A stretch of DNA of 64,000 bases from Campylorhamphus procurvoides (Eukaryota; Chordata; Aves; Passeriformes; Dendrocolaptidae): positions 372,001-436,000 of the forward strand of contig WBMV01008391.1 of assembly GCA_013396655.1 (NCBI GenBank). Direction: 5' to 3'. The translations under genes were made by a program, and so were the position numbers. The notes below the pieces were generated by a model that worked only from the letters and a program-made list of their open reading frames with translations, did not search any database and was not told the origin of the DNA. Shown one piece after another: positions 39,535-51,200 of this stretch; the stretch's first letter is position 1, and every line of letters begins with the position of its first letter.

Positions 39535-39838
39535 CTGGAGGGGGACTTTTTACAAGGGCATGCAGTGACAGGACAAGGGGCAATGGCTTTAAACTGGAAG
39601 AGGAGTGTCTTAGATTAGATATTAGGAAGAAATTCTTTACTGTGAGGGTGGTGAGGTACTGGAATAGGTTGCCCGGAGGAGCTCTGGGTGCTTCATCCCT
39701 GAAAGTGTTCAAGACCCGGTTGGATGGGGCTCTGAGCAACGTAGTCTAGCAGAAGGTGTCCCTGCCCATGGCAGGGACGTTGGAACTAGATGATCTTAAA
39801 GGTCCCTTCCAACCCAAACCATTATATGATTCTATGAT
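39535..39838 (+). mobile_element. CR1 LINE 3' end, low divergence
   Basis: A 5'-truncated CR1 of about 300 bases. It covers the last codons of ORF2 (DRTRGNGFKLEEECLRLDIR, then KKFFTVRVVRYWNRLPG) and the 3' tail ending CAACCCAAACCATTATATGA and TTCTATGAT. It is the copy closest to the remembered CR1 consensus and perhaps the youngest here. The ORF2 end runs open from about 39555 to 39749. Confidence 0.96.
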
Positions 39839-41177
39839 ACCAGCCCTGCAAACACGAGTGACTTTTTGTCAGTATACTACTCTTACAGATATTAAAGTAT
39901 TCGTATAGATAAGTTATGTGAATGATTGACCCAGTAGCAGATATCTGCTGGAAAATCCTTTTTTCATTATTTACTTATGTATTAGAGAATAAACAGATCT
40001 GCCTGACTGTGACAGACACCAGTGTAAATACAGGGAAGAAAATGCACTGTGAGTAAGATGACTCTGAACAATGTGTTCTTTAGTTTGCTTTGTTCTGCTT
40101 GATCACGTTACAATTAATGTAACTAAGACACACACATGCAAAATAAATTTCACATTAACCTCTGGCACCAATTAAAATCTCTCATAATTTCATGTTTGTT
40201 CAAGTTTCAAATTCAGTGATGTTTTAAGAGTACCTGACGGCGTGCACAAAAGAATCACCATACTGTCTTTCACAAAGATCATGGAGAATACGGAAAGATC
40301 CTCAGATCTGATTCAATTTCACTGTTCTTTAGATTAATCTGAGCCTACAATAAAGCAAGACTTGCTTCCTGCTTACACAGTAACATTAGGAGCACAGAAG
40401 GATCCATCTTTAAAATGTGCACAATCCACACACAAAAGGTGATGGCAATCATTCCAGTCACAGAGAAGATAAATCCATGAATGAAAAAAGCCAGCAATAA
40501 AACCTGAAGGGCAAGGGGGAACCAGCATGACGTTTTTGTGCCTCATTAAATGAAACATAATGATCAACACCTTGACCAACCGTCTTTATTATTTTATCAT
40601 CTGACTCATTGTTTTAGTTGCAAGAACTTTATCATTTTCTCTGTTTACTAATTACAGATAAATTTTATAAAACCTGCAGAATAACTTAGCACCATCCTTT
40701 GCTTTCTTTCATACATACTAAAATAAGCTACTTTGTATTTTTAAATACAATAAATCCTGTGAAATGTTTTCTGCTTTATATTGAAAAATCCAAATATTAA
40801 GCACAAAATACAACTAGCTAACAAGGCCAACCACACAAAAAAAAGGCTTCCATTTGTTGCCTTTCTACTTTAAAGGGGGAATTTTCTAGTTTTGTTTGGC
40901 AAACATCAGGACACACAATTGGACCTTGTCTTATACAACAGGCATGTGGTAAGTGTACAACTGTAGGAATCTCAGATGCCCCCCAAACATGGATGCAGAA
41001 GAGAATGAAAAACCCTTGTTTCCAGAAGCTCAAGTGCTGTAGTCTCATGTAATTAACCTCCTATTTGTCAAGTGGGTAGGATGTCAATATAAAACTATGC
41101 AAAATACAGCTTTCAAATTATGCATCAAATAGCCTGAGTGTTAACCTAAAGGTACAAAGAAGTTGTGAGGGTTTTTG
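39839..41177. other. Presumed intron, no gene seen
   Basis: No recognisable feature between two CR1 fragments of opposite orientation. Confidence 0.55.
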
Positions 41178-41356
41178 CATAGAATGGTTTGGGTTGGAAG
41201 GGACCTTAAAGATCATCCAGTTTCAACTTCCCTGCCATAGGCAGGAATGCATGCCACTTACTAGACCAGGATGCTCAGGGCCCCATTCAATATAGCCTTG
41301 AACATTTCCCTGGGCAAACTGTTCCAGTGCTTCACCACTCTGTGGAAATCATTTAA
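41178..41356 (-). mobile_element. CR1 LINE 3' fragment
   Basis: The + strand starts with the complement of the CR1 tail (ATAGAATGGTTTGGGTTGGA, AGGGACCTTAAAGATCATCC). It continues through the 3' UTR to CTGTTCCAGTGCTTCACCAC. Confidence 0.95.
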
Positions 41357-44300
41357 GTAAGGTTAGCCAGTCACTAGGTTTTAGATCTATACATTTATAC
41401 TAAGAATAAATTCAACATAAATAAATTGATTGTGAGTTATTCCTATAATAGTGTTTGGAAACGGATATAAGGAGTTTTGGATTTCGTTAAGAAACAGAAT
41501 TACTGTCCTGTCTTTATTTCAGCCTTTCTAGCTATTGTTCTAAATACTTAGAGGAGGAAAAACATATTCTGAACCTATGGGGAGCAATGCATTAACAACA
41601 ATTTTATATTTCCAAATATTGCTAGTATGTGTTCTTTTGAACAATGAGGGCAGAAAGGTTAACTGTAGCTCTAATAATTCAGTCAAGTAAGGAACTACAA
41701 AGCAGCTCTAATGTTTACTTTTTTAACCATTAACTGACTAAAGATGCAAAAACATTTTAGGTGATGTCAGTTTTTGGATAAATGGAATAGTAAGGTAGGC
41801 AACTAGCCCACACCTTTGTGCTTTCACACTTTGGATATATAACACTTTCTCTCCAGTAACACCTCTACAGCCACTAGATACCAACAGAGAACAAAAGAAA
41901 ATATCTTTTTTTTTTTCCTGTAGAGATTGCCACCAGCCTAAGCAGATTCCACCTCTGCACAATACGATAGACTTCTCTCAAAACTGTGATCACCTAACAG
42001 AAGTGAAAAAAGCTTTGTACCTCAAATGATCTTGAGTATATTTTCAAATCCAGTTTACGTCGCTGGATGTCTGCTTTTTAAGAATAGATTACATGCACAA
42101 AATAGCTCTCCTTGCGGGATCAATGAGTAGAAGGAAATTAATGTCACCTTTCTAATTTTATGGATACCAACCTCAACAGACAACATCAGTCAAGCCTGAA
42201 AATTTGGCCCTTTGCAATGACAAGTGAAAGTTGACCTTATAACTGTGCAATCATAAATGGGAATCTTTTCACCTAATTAAGAGCTTCCTTTTGGAGATAG
42301 GTATATCTAGTAAGTGACACAACATAGTGGTCTTAAACCCTCCTCTTATTAATCAGGTGATAGTTTATCATGCTGAAGGAATAGAAAAGGGAAAAAATAT
42401 GAGCAAACGGGTGGCAGAAAGCACTGTTTGTAGATATCATTGTGTGAGTGGTGGCATCTCTAAAGAAAGTGAAAGGAAGCACATATTGCATTGAACATTT
42501 GAGAGCAAGTGCTTTAACCATGGAAGTTGTATTGTGACTGTAAGCTTTAAATCAGGTTTTGTGATTGGCCAGGACTGAAACTAAATTTCATTGTGTTCAA
42601 GATACTAGCTTTGAAAAATGAATGTGTACTTGGCCTACTTCTGATTTTGAGGATGGTAACCTAGGCTTAATTTTGTTCATACTTATGTATCAAGAATAGG
42701 TTTCTTCAAAACGACTTGGTTTGTTTTATGTTTGAAGGCAAAAAGAAGGATTTTGTGGGCAAGGCTTTGCTTTTATCATTAATTACAGGGAAAAAAAACA
42801 GTTATACTTATTTTTATCACTTCTCTCATAGTCACAGTGATGTATGTGATCCATCTTTAACATGAGGCCTTCAGTTTACAGGGAATGCTAAATGATAACA
42901 AACACTCCCATTCATCTGACCAACCGAGGCTTTAAAGGTGTGTACAGTCTTTTTGTAAGCAGTTTTTGATGACTTCACATTGAACTTTGACTTGTGTTTA
43001 AACCAAAAAAACATTCCTTTAAGGGGCTCATTATTCTGGGCTAAGCATATTTAAAACCCTGCTTGGCGCTCCAGTTCAACTGGCTAGTCAATATTCCACA
43101 GGCATAATAGATATTTTTTTCTTCTCCTGAAGGTAAAGCCTGTCTGTGCAGGAAACACAGCTTGCTTGGGAGCTAGCCTGAGTTTGTAAAATGAACTCCC
43201 CTGGGACTAAAGAACCATCACAAATCTTCCAATTTGAGAGTATACACCTTTGACTTCTCTACAACAAACATATAATAATGTAACAAATACATTTTTTTTA
43301 AAAAAAGAAGTGCTGTTACACTGCACACACAATTCCGCCCCAAGGAAAGGATGAAAGAAAGAACATTTTGTGACAGATGCTAATCGTGTTTGCTCATGTA
43401 GTAATGAAAGGTGTTCGGATACTATAGGAGGGGGGCAGGGAAGTGCAGTAAGAACCAACACAGAAGAGAATAGCCACTCCATCAGTCATGTCCCAACATG
43501 CTCTATAGGACTGCTCCCTGTCCCAGTGCAAAACTCTGTGCTTTATCAAAAAAAGGAAAAAATTCTCTTTGCCATCTACACAAGCTCACATCTTAAATGA
43601 AGTTGACAGTTTATCCATCAAGTCAGCTTCTTAAACTTAACAACACTACAATAAACTCAGTCTTAAAAATTTCTGCATGTGTTATTAGGCAAATATGGTT
43701 TTCAAGTTGTTTCCTACTCTCCAATATATTTATGAACTTCCTTAATTTATCCCTTCTTATTTCAAGACAGCTGAATACCATACTGGACATCTGTTCAGAT
43801 GCAAATCCTTTTAATGCTCTTGATGGGTTTTCAAAACCATGTAATTTGTAAAACTTTCAGATACACACTTCTATTTAACAGTAGATTATTAATCCTCTTC
43901 CAGAAAACTGTTCCTAAAATGCAGTCTCCATTCTCCTCTCTAACTTGCCTTGTGCTGATAGCTACACGATTTTACTACAAGTAACATCTGTATACTCCTT
44001 ATCCAACTGCATGCATGAAACAAGGGAAGAGACCGGTTGACTTTATTTGATTGATAAGTGGAACTAAAGACAGCATGCAAATACAGTGTGTCTTGCAAAA
44101 TGGTAATGAAGCAGTTTTACATATTGAACAAACTGACAATAAAATTTTATTCTGGATGCTTCATATTGTCACATATGTTTTTAATTAACAAAGCATCTGC
44201 CATGAATGACCTTTTAATCTTACCACATTTCTCAAAGTGACAGTTTCAATAGCAATAACTTGCACTTGAAAGAGATTTTTCAGTGTTATCTGTACATTTA

Positions 44301-47070
44301 GGACCAAAGTTTTCACCAAATAGTCAACTCAGTCACCGAAATAAATGTGAAGTTTCCAAAACTTCAAAACATCAAAATTGGTCTCTAGCAATAAAAATGA
44401 AGTCCCTGCAAAAAATACCAGAGAGGATATGACACAAGTAATTTCATTTTACACATGAGAAAGAATTATCACCAGTAGGTTATTATAAGGGAGCCTAAAA
44501 GATCTGGAAGAAAGAGCACTATGAAAGCAATTTACAGCAAGTAACCAGTAAGTTCAGTTTATTGTGGCATTTATACAAGCAGTGCTCTCTACTGCTATAA
44601 AAAGTTCCCCTTTGGAGATGGTACTCTCCTCCTACCTCCTGCCTCCTTTTGCTAGACTGTCCTTAGTGCAACACCAGTCTTAACCCATTCTCAGATTGTC
44701 TCAGATAACAAAAGTAATACACAAGCTACTCTAGCAAGTCATCTCACTATTGTGGACTGGATACCCTTAAAGACCTTGCCCTCTTGCAAAGGGAATGACT
44801 GGCACTATAGAACAGAGGATGATAAAATGAAGATGCAGAGAAAGCGCTTCCTTCCTGCCCTCCCCACTACTGGCAAAGCTGGCCAGACAGGCATTCATGC
44901 CAGAGAGCTATCAGAGAGGTTTCTCTCTTTCTCCGAGGCAGAAGCTCTCTGGCAGTTCTCCATGGGCCCAGCTGCTTTCCATAGGACTTGTCATGGGCAA
45001 ATCACAGTAAACAAAATGCTGCACACTCCAAGGAAAACTGAATTCAGATGCTGTAGGCAGATCATGAATGACTACAGACAGGTGGAAATTCCACAGCAGA
45101 TGGAATGTGTACATGTCTAAATTCTGAAGAGATTCTTGAGTTCAAGTAGACTCTCATGAGAATCCATACAATTCCTGTTTTACAAGGCTATGATGCAAAA
45201 TGCAGAGTATTTAATGTAACATTTGCATTTCTAGTTTTAGGGCACTAAAGTAACACTCCAGTATACATGTATTTATCAGACAGGGGCAGCTGGGAATCCT
45301 GAGAGATGAGCAAATGGCACGCCAGAAATGTTGGTGTACAGTTAGTCTTGGATAGGGGCAATACTGTAAAATATTGGAGTGAGTGAGCATATGAAGATTA
45401 GCTATACCACTGCAGCTGTCTAAATTGTTATATTTAGTTTTAGGCTGCAGCCAGACATTCATCAAAGAAGTGAATGACATGGCATTAGAAGCTAATACAC
45501 CTTGGCTACTTGTTTCTGCTCCTCTGCTGGAGGCTGCCATTCCTCTAGCAGTGTAAATGAGTAGAACTTGCAAGCCTCTCTCATCTACTCGAGCACAAAT
45601 TATCCAGCTTAATTTAAAGCCTCTTTGTTAACAAATTATGGTAACTTGGATAGCATTATGCTGAAGCAGAGAAAGACAGAGTTTTGTTGTCTCTTTTGTG
45701 AGGTTTCAACCTTTAGCAGAGGTTTAGTACTGAACAGCTGAAGGACAATGACATCTTAAACCACCACAGCTGCTTCTGTGATGATTGTCTGAGAGGGACT
45801 TAGTATTAATTTACTGAGATGCATACATAGGGAAGGTCATACATATGCTAACTGTACAGCATGCTTACAGATTTCAGAAGAAAAAGAATACAGTATTGAT
45901 GTGATTCAGATGCCAAAGCGCTGACAACTAGTGCAATTTAAGATGGTTATGGAAACCAGAGAACAGTGCAGGCTGGCTTTGGGACCTATGGAAAACCTGC
46001 ATTGTTGTGAAGGGCCAGCTAAAGGACATAAGGCTCTGTCTTGGTTCTACCCTACTTGGATATTTAGGACATGGACATTTAGGCAACTTATTCTTAAAAC
46101 ACTGCTTGATTATAAGGACTGGGAGCACATTTTTAAAATAAAATTCAGGAAAGAATTTCTTTTTTTAAAATCCTTCTTTTTCTCTTGTAAGATCAGTGAT
46201 AAATTTCCTATTATTACTCAGCAAGGACAGACTAAGGTTAATACTGGATACTTCTTCAAATCGTACTCTTCCATTCTGGAACACATTATACAGGCTACAT
46301 GCTGCAGCTGTAGCTGTACACATATTTGCAGTCTTATCTGTAAGACACTAGTGAGCCCTCATATTGCTGAATATATTGCCATTGTTATTTCCTAATTCCC
46401 ACAGGCATCATTGTTACCTTCCTCTGTTGAAAACAGTCTTTCAAACAATTCTTATGCACTACCAAGAGAGCTCAAGGCGACTCTGTTGGAAAAGTGCCTC
46501 AGTAAGTGGCACTTCCTTTGTAGATGACTTATACTTTGAACGACTTCATTAGTCAACAGGTGCTGCCAGCCAGAAAATACACACTCAAGAACTGCAATAA
46601 GGTTTCTGCCAGTTATGAGCTGGCCAGTGTGTGCAGGATTAGGGAAGGGTGCTGCACAGCTCCTGGACAAAGAGGCTCAGTCTTGTGATGACATCTACTG
46701 GCTAACCACAAAGACACTAACTCACCTGCAGGGAAGCTCATTCCAACATTTTCCATTCCTGAACATTTCAGGTAGATGATTTAACCTCAGAAAGGAGAGG
46801 TTAAAACAGAAAGGAAAATAGCACCCATTCGGAAACTCTATCTCTGCTGTTGATACTTATTCTGACTATGTATTGCCTTCTCCAATAGCAGAGAAATGCG
46901 AAATAGACAAAAGATGATCTGTATTTGGAATGTATTGTAGGTAAAAATTTTCCTTACCGTAGCAGTTTTCCAGCTTTGTTTTTTTTTCAGTCCTAGCTTT
47001 TACTCTTTTGTAAGCATGAACACTTTCTAAAGTGTCTGTGGTTTGCCCCTTTTTGAGGGGCAAAAAGAAC
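41357..47070. other. Presumed intron, no gene seen
   Basis: Mostly AT-rich. It holds the longest open frame of the window (45931-46395, + strand, 154 codons) and another of 122 codons (44752-45120). Neither shows a domain, signal or splice context I recognise; both are read as chance. Confidence 0.5.
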
Positions 47071-47632
47071 TGTCATGGTTTAGCCCCAGCCAGCAAGCAA
47101 GCCTCACACAGCCATTCGCTTACTTCCTGCTGTTAGGATCAGGGAGAGAACTGGAAAGCCAAAAGTAAGAAAATCTGTGGGTTGAGATAAAGACAGTTTA
47201 ATAGGGAAAGAAAAAGCCATGCATGCAAGCAAATCAAAACAAGGAATTAATTCACTTCTTCCCGTGGGCAGGCCCCATCATACATAATGGTTACTTGGGA
47301 AGACAAACACCACCACTTCAGACATCCCTCCCTTCCACCTTTTTCCCCCAACGTGATACACTGCACATGATATCATATGGTCTGGAATATCCCTTTGGTC
47401 AGTTTGGGTCACCCATCCTGGCTGTGTCCCCTCCCAGCCTCCCATGAAGCCCCAACTTCCTTGCCAGCGTGGCAGTACAAAAAGCAGAAAAGGCCTTGGC
47501 TCTGTGCAAGCCCTGCTCAGCAATAACAAAAACATCTCTATATTAGCAATCCTGTATTCAGCACAAATCCAAAATATAGCCCCATACTAGCCACTGTGAA
47601 GAAAATTAACTCTATCCCAGCCAAAACCAACA
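47071..47632 (+). mobile_element. Solo LTR of avian endogenous retroelement
   Basis: A complete-looking LTR of 562 bases. It begins TGTCATGGTTTAGCCCCAGC and ends CTATCCCAGCCAAAACCAAC-A, so it has the standard TG...CA ends. It includes GTGGGTTGAGATAAAGACAG and GTTTAATAGGGAAAG, and the GGAATATCCCTTTGGTCAGT block shared with the reverse-oriented fragment at 31049-31300. No internal region or partner LTR lies nearby, so it is probably a product of LTR-LTR recombination. I see no clear target-site duplication, as flanks differ. The precise family name is not certain. Confidence 0.85.
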
Positions 47633-47840
47633 CGCCAATCCAAGTATGCTAAGGGTAAATACAAATAAAATGACGTAAAAAAAAAAGGCCAAGACTTTTT
47701 CAAATCCTTTCATTTCTAATTATCTTGGAATTTATTAACTTCAGACGAAGAGCAGTAGAATGTCACTCATAGGATCAATCAAACCTCCCTTTTAAAATAC
47801 ACTTATTAAATCTTCCTAAAAAGCATAATTCCTTACAGTT

Positions 47841-47945
47841 GTAAGATTATTCACTCCTGTGACATAGAATTCACATTACAATTGCATTCACTCCATTCAA
47901 GTGAGTTTAGGCTAAGTGGAAATGGACAAAACTGAAGGCACTCCA
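47841..47945 (+). repeat. 105-base direct repeat, copy 2
   Basis: Second copy of 37171-37275, offset by exactly 10670 bases. It lies about 200 bases downstream of the solo LTR but is not part of it. Confidence 0.95.
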
Positions 47946-48202
47946 TAATGATTCTCCAGGACAAAGGCATTAAGCAAGTAGCTGATGAGCTACACTAAAG
48001 TGGGTTAGAATGGACTCCTCTGTCAAGGTAGCCAGATCAGGGTAAAAGCATTAACCTGCCAAATTTGGCAGATTTTGTATATAAGATAGCTCTAGAATAC
48101 TTACTTGCTGGAAAAGTATTTAAGTAATTTAACTAAATGGCAAAATTTACTATTAGCAGTCTGGTATACCTGTGAGTAATAAAGTTCAGAAAATTAAATC
48201 TT

Positions 48203-48223
48203 ACACACACACACAAACACACA
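48203..48223. repeat. AC-rich microsatellite
   Basis: A short AC run interrupted by one extra A; directly visible. Confidence 0.9.
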
Positions 48224-51200
48224 TATTTTCATTTATTGAAAGTTCTTAACATTTTTTGATCACAACATAAACACTAAGATTAAAGATTCAGTCCACTAAC
48301 TAATTAATATTCCTGCTTTTCAAAAATGACCCTTTAAAGGCTTAAGGTAGAAGATAACCCTGGGTAACATAAAAGGTATTTCAACAAACTATGTCACATG
48401 AACAGGAGCATTGCCAGAAGCCAGCTATTACACTGGAAGCACCCTTCAGTGGTCATTCAGTCGGTCTGTGTAATTTCTTTTTTCTTTTCTTCCCCCTAGG
48501 TAGGACCAATTATTGGACACAGATCTGAGAGCACACAGGCAGCTCTCTCTGAGGTCAGGAAACAACTACTTAATGTATCCTGCTTTCAACTTTGCTAATG
48601 AATGGGTAACTCCTAGGTTAAAAATTATCTTTCAAGGTTTATGTACTTTATGCTAGAAAGGGCATAAAGGAGGGAAAAAAAAGGGTGGCTTGAATCCCCT
48701 GCTTGTTGTTATGTTTAACCTACATGCATGAAATGAAATGGCAGTAATTACAAAATACCTGTTGATTTGATAAGAAATATTTTTGATACATATGCTAATG
48801 CAATCATCTAGGAAAAAACCAAAAAGTATTAATGTTAATGTAGCTGCTAGCAGGATTTAAGTATAATTTTTTTTACAACGTAAGAAAGCTTTCATGTAAT
48901 TTCAGTTTACAAGATTTATTCCACATTTCTGACTCTGAGGGGAAAAGCCATGCTCAGTTTTTTGAAAATCAGATTATCTCCTTCATTTTACACAGTTGCC
49001 TAAAAATCTGCCCCAAATACAGTAAATATCCCATACTTGAGACTGAACACAGCAGAGTGCTGTAAACTTGAAGTTCCCCTTTCTAATGGCCACAGATACA
49101 CACACCAAACAAAACAAAATATGGGGAGAGGGAGAGACAATACAAAAGTGTAGTGCTAATGTGCCTGATCTGGCACAAAACCAATGCAATATCTTATAAT
49201 GCAGCCTCACCTCAGGAAGCTGTTTAGAGCTTCTTAGCTATTTAGGGAGGTGTTGGTTAATTGTGAGAACTCGTAAAGTGAGCAGAAAATAAATATAGAC
49301 ACATCCCATTCCATGGTGCCCATGGCTGAGCCTGCACCTGCAGAATCATACACTGGCTCTTTTTTTGCTTCACAGCACCATGTCCCAGAATTTGGCTTGT
49401 TTTGTAAGAGCAAGAGAAAGGTTGTTATGTTACACAGCCACCAGGATACAACCTACAAGTGAGCCATGATCAAGAGAGTCCTGCTAACATGTATGTTTAA
49501 TAGCACCAGTTTCTGTCACAGACCAGCTTTTGTCACAGGACTTGGTGTGTCCCACCAACAGATATGACACAGCCCACTGACAAACAGTGTATTAGGCTGT
49601 GAGCAGGCACCTTGAGTACTTCACATACCTTCAAGCTTTGCAGATACTAACCCTCTGCCAGTTCCCCAAACCACTCCTGGATTCCAAATAAAATGAGAAT
49701 TCCTTTGCAAGGCCTGCCAGTAATAAACAGCACAGACGGGTTCATCACAGCCCTTAAGAGTCCCACTAAACACATCAAACACGTATTTCCGACGCATTTC
49801 CTTGGGGCAGTCCTGTGCAGGAGTACAAAGGTGAGGTTTCCCTGGCTCACTACCACGTGTGCTGCAGTAAACCACTGTTCTGCAGATTTCCTACACACTG
49901 CTCACCCCATTTCGGTCATCATTTCTGAACTCCTCTTTGTACCTCATCTCTTTGTAATGGCCACTGCAGTTTCTCCTGCTGGCTAAAAAATGGAAGCTTT
50001 CCAGCCTACAGTCCATCATAACAGATCTCATCTGTTTTTATTTCTACAGCCTATATCTATATTGGCAACTCCATGATTTTTATGTATACTCATTTTTAAC
50101 ACAATTTCATGATACTGAAGAAATGGTACAGCAGTCTAGTCAGAATGTAAGGCATGGCACAGCAAGAGGCCTCAGGAATATCATGCTAAATTTTACCATC
50201 ATTACTTTCAGTGGTGTTTTTCCCCCATTGGATTATATTAGATTGAATAATTAATTCCACACACCCAGCAAGTCCACGAAAATGTCAAAAGGCTAATATT
50301 TTATCCACATAAATATGGTTTGCATCATGCTACCATGATACATTTGTGATGTAGTTATTAGCCATTTTCTAAAACCCAAGCGATTTTATTTTCAGATGCA
50401 TCTAGGATATATATTTTAATGGTGCGAACAAAGGCAGAAATCTGCAGTAAAAATATCCCACTTCAGTTCCTTCAAGGTCTGTCTTAAGTCAACGAGAGAA
50501 AATGTAAGATTCACCTCATCCTAAAGCAGGTATCTAAACTAAATCTAAGCAAGATTAAATAGATCTCTTTCTTGAAAGACAGTTTAAAGATGTTGTAGGC
50601 TAAATATGGAACAATAAAAAGGAGAGGGGTTTTTTCCTACCACTGTGAACTGTGACAGAGAGACTAAGGGTTATACCCAAGATTGCCAGCCAGCTGAGAC
50701 ATGACTGAAAAATTGAACAGAGATTTCAATCTCAGCCTGGTCTAATGCCTTTCTCCAACCCTCTATTCTCTCCTCAAGCACAGTAGATAAAGATCTTCTT
50801 AAGTGAAGACAGAGTGAGATAAGAAGAGAGGTTTACAAAAAAAGTATTTGTATATGTGTCGCTTTGACCACACTGAAGGGACTCAGTTCAAGTTATTTTT
50901 ATTTCAATCATTTAAAGTAGAATCAGTTTTCTATTAAAATGAAAAATGCATTTTAAAACACCTCCTTAATCAGGTCACGGAAAAAATCCTGTCTCACAAA
51001 GGACACATGTAACAGTATACACTTCTGTGACAAAAGACCAGTCTGCTGAAATTTCTCTCACCACAAGAAAAATCAGACGGTGTAAAGTTTTAAGACTTAG
51101 GACTGGGTATAACCAACATTGTATACTTTCTTGTAAATTTTGAAGTACAGTTCCAGTAATACAGAATTACGCTTAACTCTATACTGTCCAGGGTTAAGGT

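Noticed and set aside
44752..45120. 122-codon open frame as a gene
   Set aside because: No motif, no supporting splice sites and no resemblance to known families.
45931..46395. 154-codon open frame as a protein-coding gene
   Set aside because: It is the longest open frame, but has no recognisable domain, signal or splice context, and contains low-complexity Ser/Cys/Phe stretches. Such a length can arise by chance in 64 kb read in six frames.
50180..50215. Possible upstream exon ending before GTAAAA
   Set aside because: A GATG|GTAAAA donor-like site looked like the expected VEDG junction, but the frame before it shows no CSPG-repeat motif.
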